Shown here: positions 42,708 to 43,889 of the stretch, piece after piece
How the letters are laid out: the number at the start of each line of letters is the position of its first letter
Numbering within the stretch: position 1 is the stretch's first letter
Origin: Lachnospiraceae bacterium
GTDB lineage: Bacteria > Bacillota > Clostridia > Lachnospirales > Lachnospiraceae
Assembly (NCBI GenBank): GCA_910574285.1
Contig: CAJTAL010000037.1
Span: forward strand, 1 to 43,889
DNA: 43,889 nt
Direction: 5' to 3'
Translations under genes and position numbers: made by a program
The notes under the pieces: model-generated
What the model was told of the DNA's origin: nothing
Databases searched by the model: none
Seen by the model: the letters and a program-made list of their open reading frames with translations, nothing else

Positions 42708-43458
42708 CCCCTGTCGTCAATACCGTCAGCGTATCGGATATCTTCTGATACATCTGCTCATTGGTAAGGCTGCCGCGGTATAACTGATGGAATACTTCTC
42801 CGTCTTTGATAAATAATACCCTCTTCGCAGTGCTCGCCGCCTTGACGCTGTGAGTCACCATAAGGATCGTCTGCCCCTCCTCATTGATCGCCATAAAGAG
42901 ATTCAAAAGCCCGTCTGCCGCCCTGGAATCCAACGCCCCTGTCGGTTCGTCCGCCAGAATCAACTGCGGCTTCGTAATCAGTGCCCTCGCAACCGCCGCC
43001 CTCTGCTTCTGCCCTCCCGACACTTCGTAGGGGAACTTCTCCAGGATCTCTTCGATCTCAAGCATCCGCGCAATCGGCTGGATTCTCTTCGCCATTTCTT
43101 CGTATTTCTTACCGGAAAGTACCAGCGGAAGGAAGATATTATCTTTAAGGGAAAACGTATCCAGAAGATTAAAGTCCTGAAACACGAACCCAAGATTCTG
43201 CCGGCGAAACGCCGCGATCTCCTTCTCCCTTACCGAACTCAAATCCCTGCCTTTCAGATAGACTTTACCTCCCGTCGGCTTATCAAGAGCCGCCAGAATA
43301 TTTAGAAGCGTCGTCTTTCCGGAGCCCGATTCCCCCATAATCGCCACATATTCCCTTGGCTCCACAGAGAAATTCACGTCTCTCAACGCCTCCACCTGGT
43401 TTCCGCCGAATCTGGTCGTGTATATTTTCTTTACATTCTTTACTTCTAACAATGCCAT
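42691..43458 (-). CDS. BceA-like ABC transporter ATP-binding protein
   Basis: A 255-residue ATPase starting MALLEVKNVKKIYTTRFGGN (ATG 43458, AAAGGAC upstream). Walker A GESGSGKTT, signature VSGGQKQR, Walker B ILADEPTGALD and the switch His (MVTHS) are intact. It is of MacB/BceA type, pairing with the permease encoded next. Confidence 0.95.
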   Translation of the reverse strand: MALLEVKNVKKIYTTRFGGNQVEALRDVNFSVEPREYVAIMGESGSGKTTLLNILAALDKPTGGKVYLKGRDLSSVREKEIAAFRRQNLGFVFQDFNLLDTFSLKDNIFLPLVLSGKKYEEMAKRIQPIARMLEIEEILEKFPYEVSGGQKQRAAVARALITKPQLILADEPTGALDSRAADGLLNLFMAINEEGQTILMVTHSVKAASTAKRVLFIKDGEVFHQLYRGSLTNEQMYQKISDTLTVLTTGGDRVE

Positions 43459-43574
43459 AAGATATCCGTCCTTTCTCACATTATGTCTCTTGATTTTTTC
43501 TTGTTTACAAGGATAATTATAATAAAAAAGGAAACGCCATTCCATCGAATTGAGTGACGTTTTCCACCTCTATT

Positions 43575-43621
43575 CTTACAGTTTTGTAAGGATGTAAAGG
43601 TCCGCTTTGCCATCCTGTCAA
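43575..43621 (-). promoter_or_regulatory. Candidate promoter and dyad upstream of the BceAB-type operon
   Basis: On the minus strand a perfect TTGACA (43616-43621) is followed after 17 bases by a poor -10, TTTACA (43593-43598). Just beyond lies the dyad CTTACA-N4-TGTAAG (43575-43590). A second -10-like TATAAT lies near 43517. The dyad resembles response-regulator boxes found before peptide-sensing transporters. Confidence 0.5.
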
Positions 43622-43839
43622 CGGTATAAATACGCTATAGTACTGGCATTTCCATCTCGTATGTGATAAACTATTACTGTCCGTTTGGACCGCCTCCTAT
43701 TCTTGAGATTGGCTTGCCTTATCTGAAGAAATTTGAGTAACTTAGAATTTTGGAGAAAATAAATCAATGTTAACAACTTAATCAAAGCAACCACAATATA
43801 TAGTGTTTGTCATTCTAAAATTTATATCATCTTTTCATC

Positions 43840-43867
43840 GGCACAGGATTTTTCTGTGCCTTCTTTG
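43840..43867 (+). terminator. Stem-loop with T-rich tail and no obvious gene
   Basis: GGCACAG (43840-43846) and CTGTGCC (43854-43860) form a perfect stem with a seven-base loop, followed by TTCTTTG on the plus strand. No plus-strand gene of normal size ends here. The region 43459-43889 otherwise contains only the promoter/dyad and a 25-codon ORF lacking a ribosome binding site. Confidence 0.6.
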
Positions 43868-43889
43868 TAGTTTCTCCTAATGAGCAAGT

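Noticed and set aside
43663-43740. 25-codon ORF starting GTG (VINYYCPFGPPPILEIGLPY...)
   Set aside because: Looks peptide-like and Pro-rich, but no ribosome binding site precedes it and upstream codons contain a stop; too short to support.
1-43889. CRISPR arrays and insertion sequences
   Set aside because: No regularly spaced 24-40 bp repeats and no transposase were seen anywhere in the window.

Overview
The window looks like a chromosomal segment of a low- to mid-GC, spore-forming anaerobic Clostridia, most likely a Lachnospiraceae. Evidence: SpoIVA (22567-24039); strong AAGGAGG-type ribosome binding sites; a yicC-gmk-rpoZ-rimO-pgsA-cinA run; the GGGtGRT/NifU-like gene pair; and a DUF5716/DUF5717-type gene pair that I associate with this family. 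The species cannot be named from the sequence alone.

Layout. Positions 1 to about 5040 are the right-hand part of an integrated element, visibly more AT-rich than the rest. A leftward early operon (HTH protein, small DNA-binding protein, small coiled protein, phage-type primase running off the window) diverges from a rightward repressor and tyrosine recombinase. Two near-consensus promoters there share their -10 bases, as expected of a genetic switch. After the integrase, a strong promoter drives a ribbon-helix-helix protein followed by five very small genes. The element ends in phased TGTGTGCTAC-type repeats next to the 3' end of the GGGtGRT gene. The other end is outside the window.

Positions 5085-8456 hold the GGGtGRT and NifU-like genes and a GNAT-membrane-DUF3298-like fusion. 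Positions 8496-13543 are a leftward housekeeping operon (yicC, gmk, rpoZ, rimO, pgsA, cinA) without remA. It diverges from rqcH (13673) through interleaved promoters. Next come a DUF815-type ATPase, pheA, a small membrane protein and pyrBI. pyrBI is preceded by a promoter lying in a 17-bp perfect palindrome and by a long leader with a U-rich leader ORF and alternative hairpins. The RNase P RNA gene lies at 20291-20640 on the minus strand.

Positions 20698-28554 carry rnhA, a metallo-hydrolase, a MogA-like protein, spoIVA, aroD, a LysR regulator, a MATE exporter and a solitary ModC-like ATPase. Positions 28643-31881 carry an ECF sigma/anti-sigma pair with a probable self-regulated promoter and a potassium channel with a RyR-like C-terminus. 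Then follow azlCD and purB.

Positions 34666-40063 are a three-gene operon of unknown function: a 1111-residue repeat protein, an Hsp70/actin-like protein and a small TPR-like protein. It is my best candidate for an undescribed system. The window ends with a cupin protein and a BceAB-type transporter whose upstream region contains a dyad and a consensus -35.
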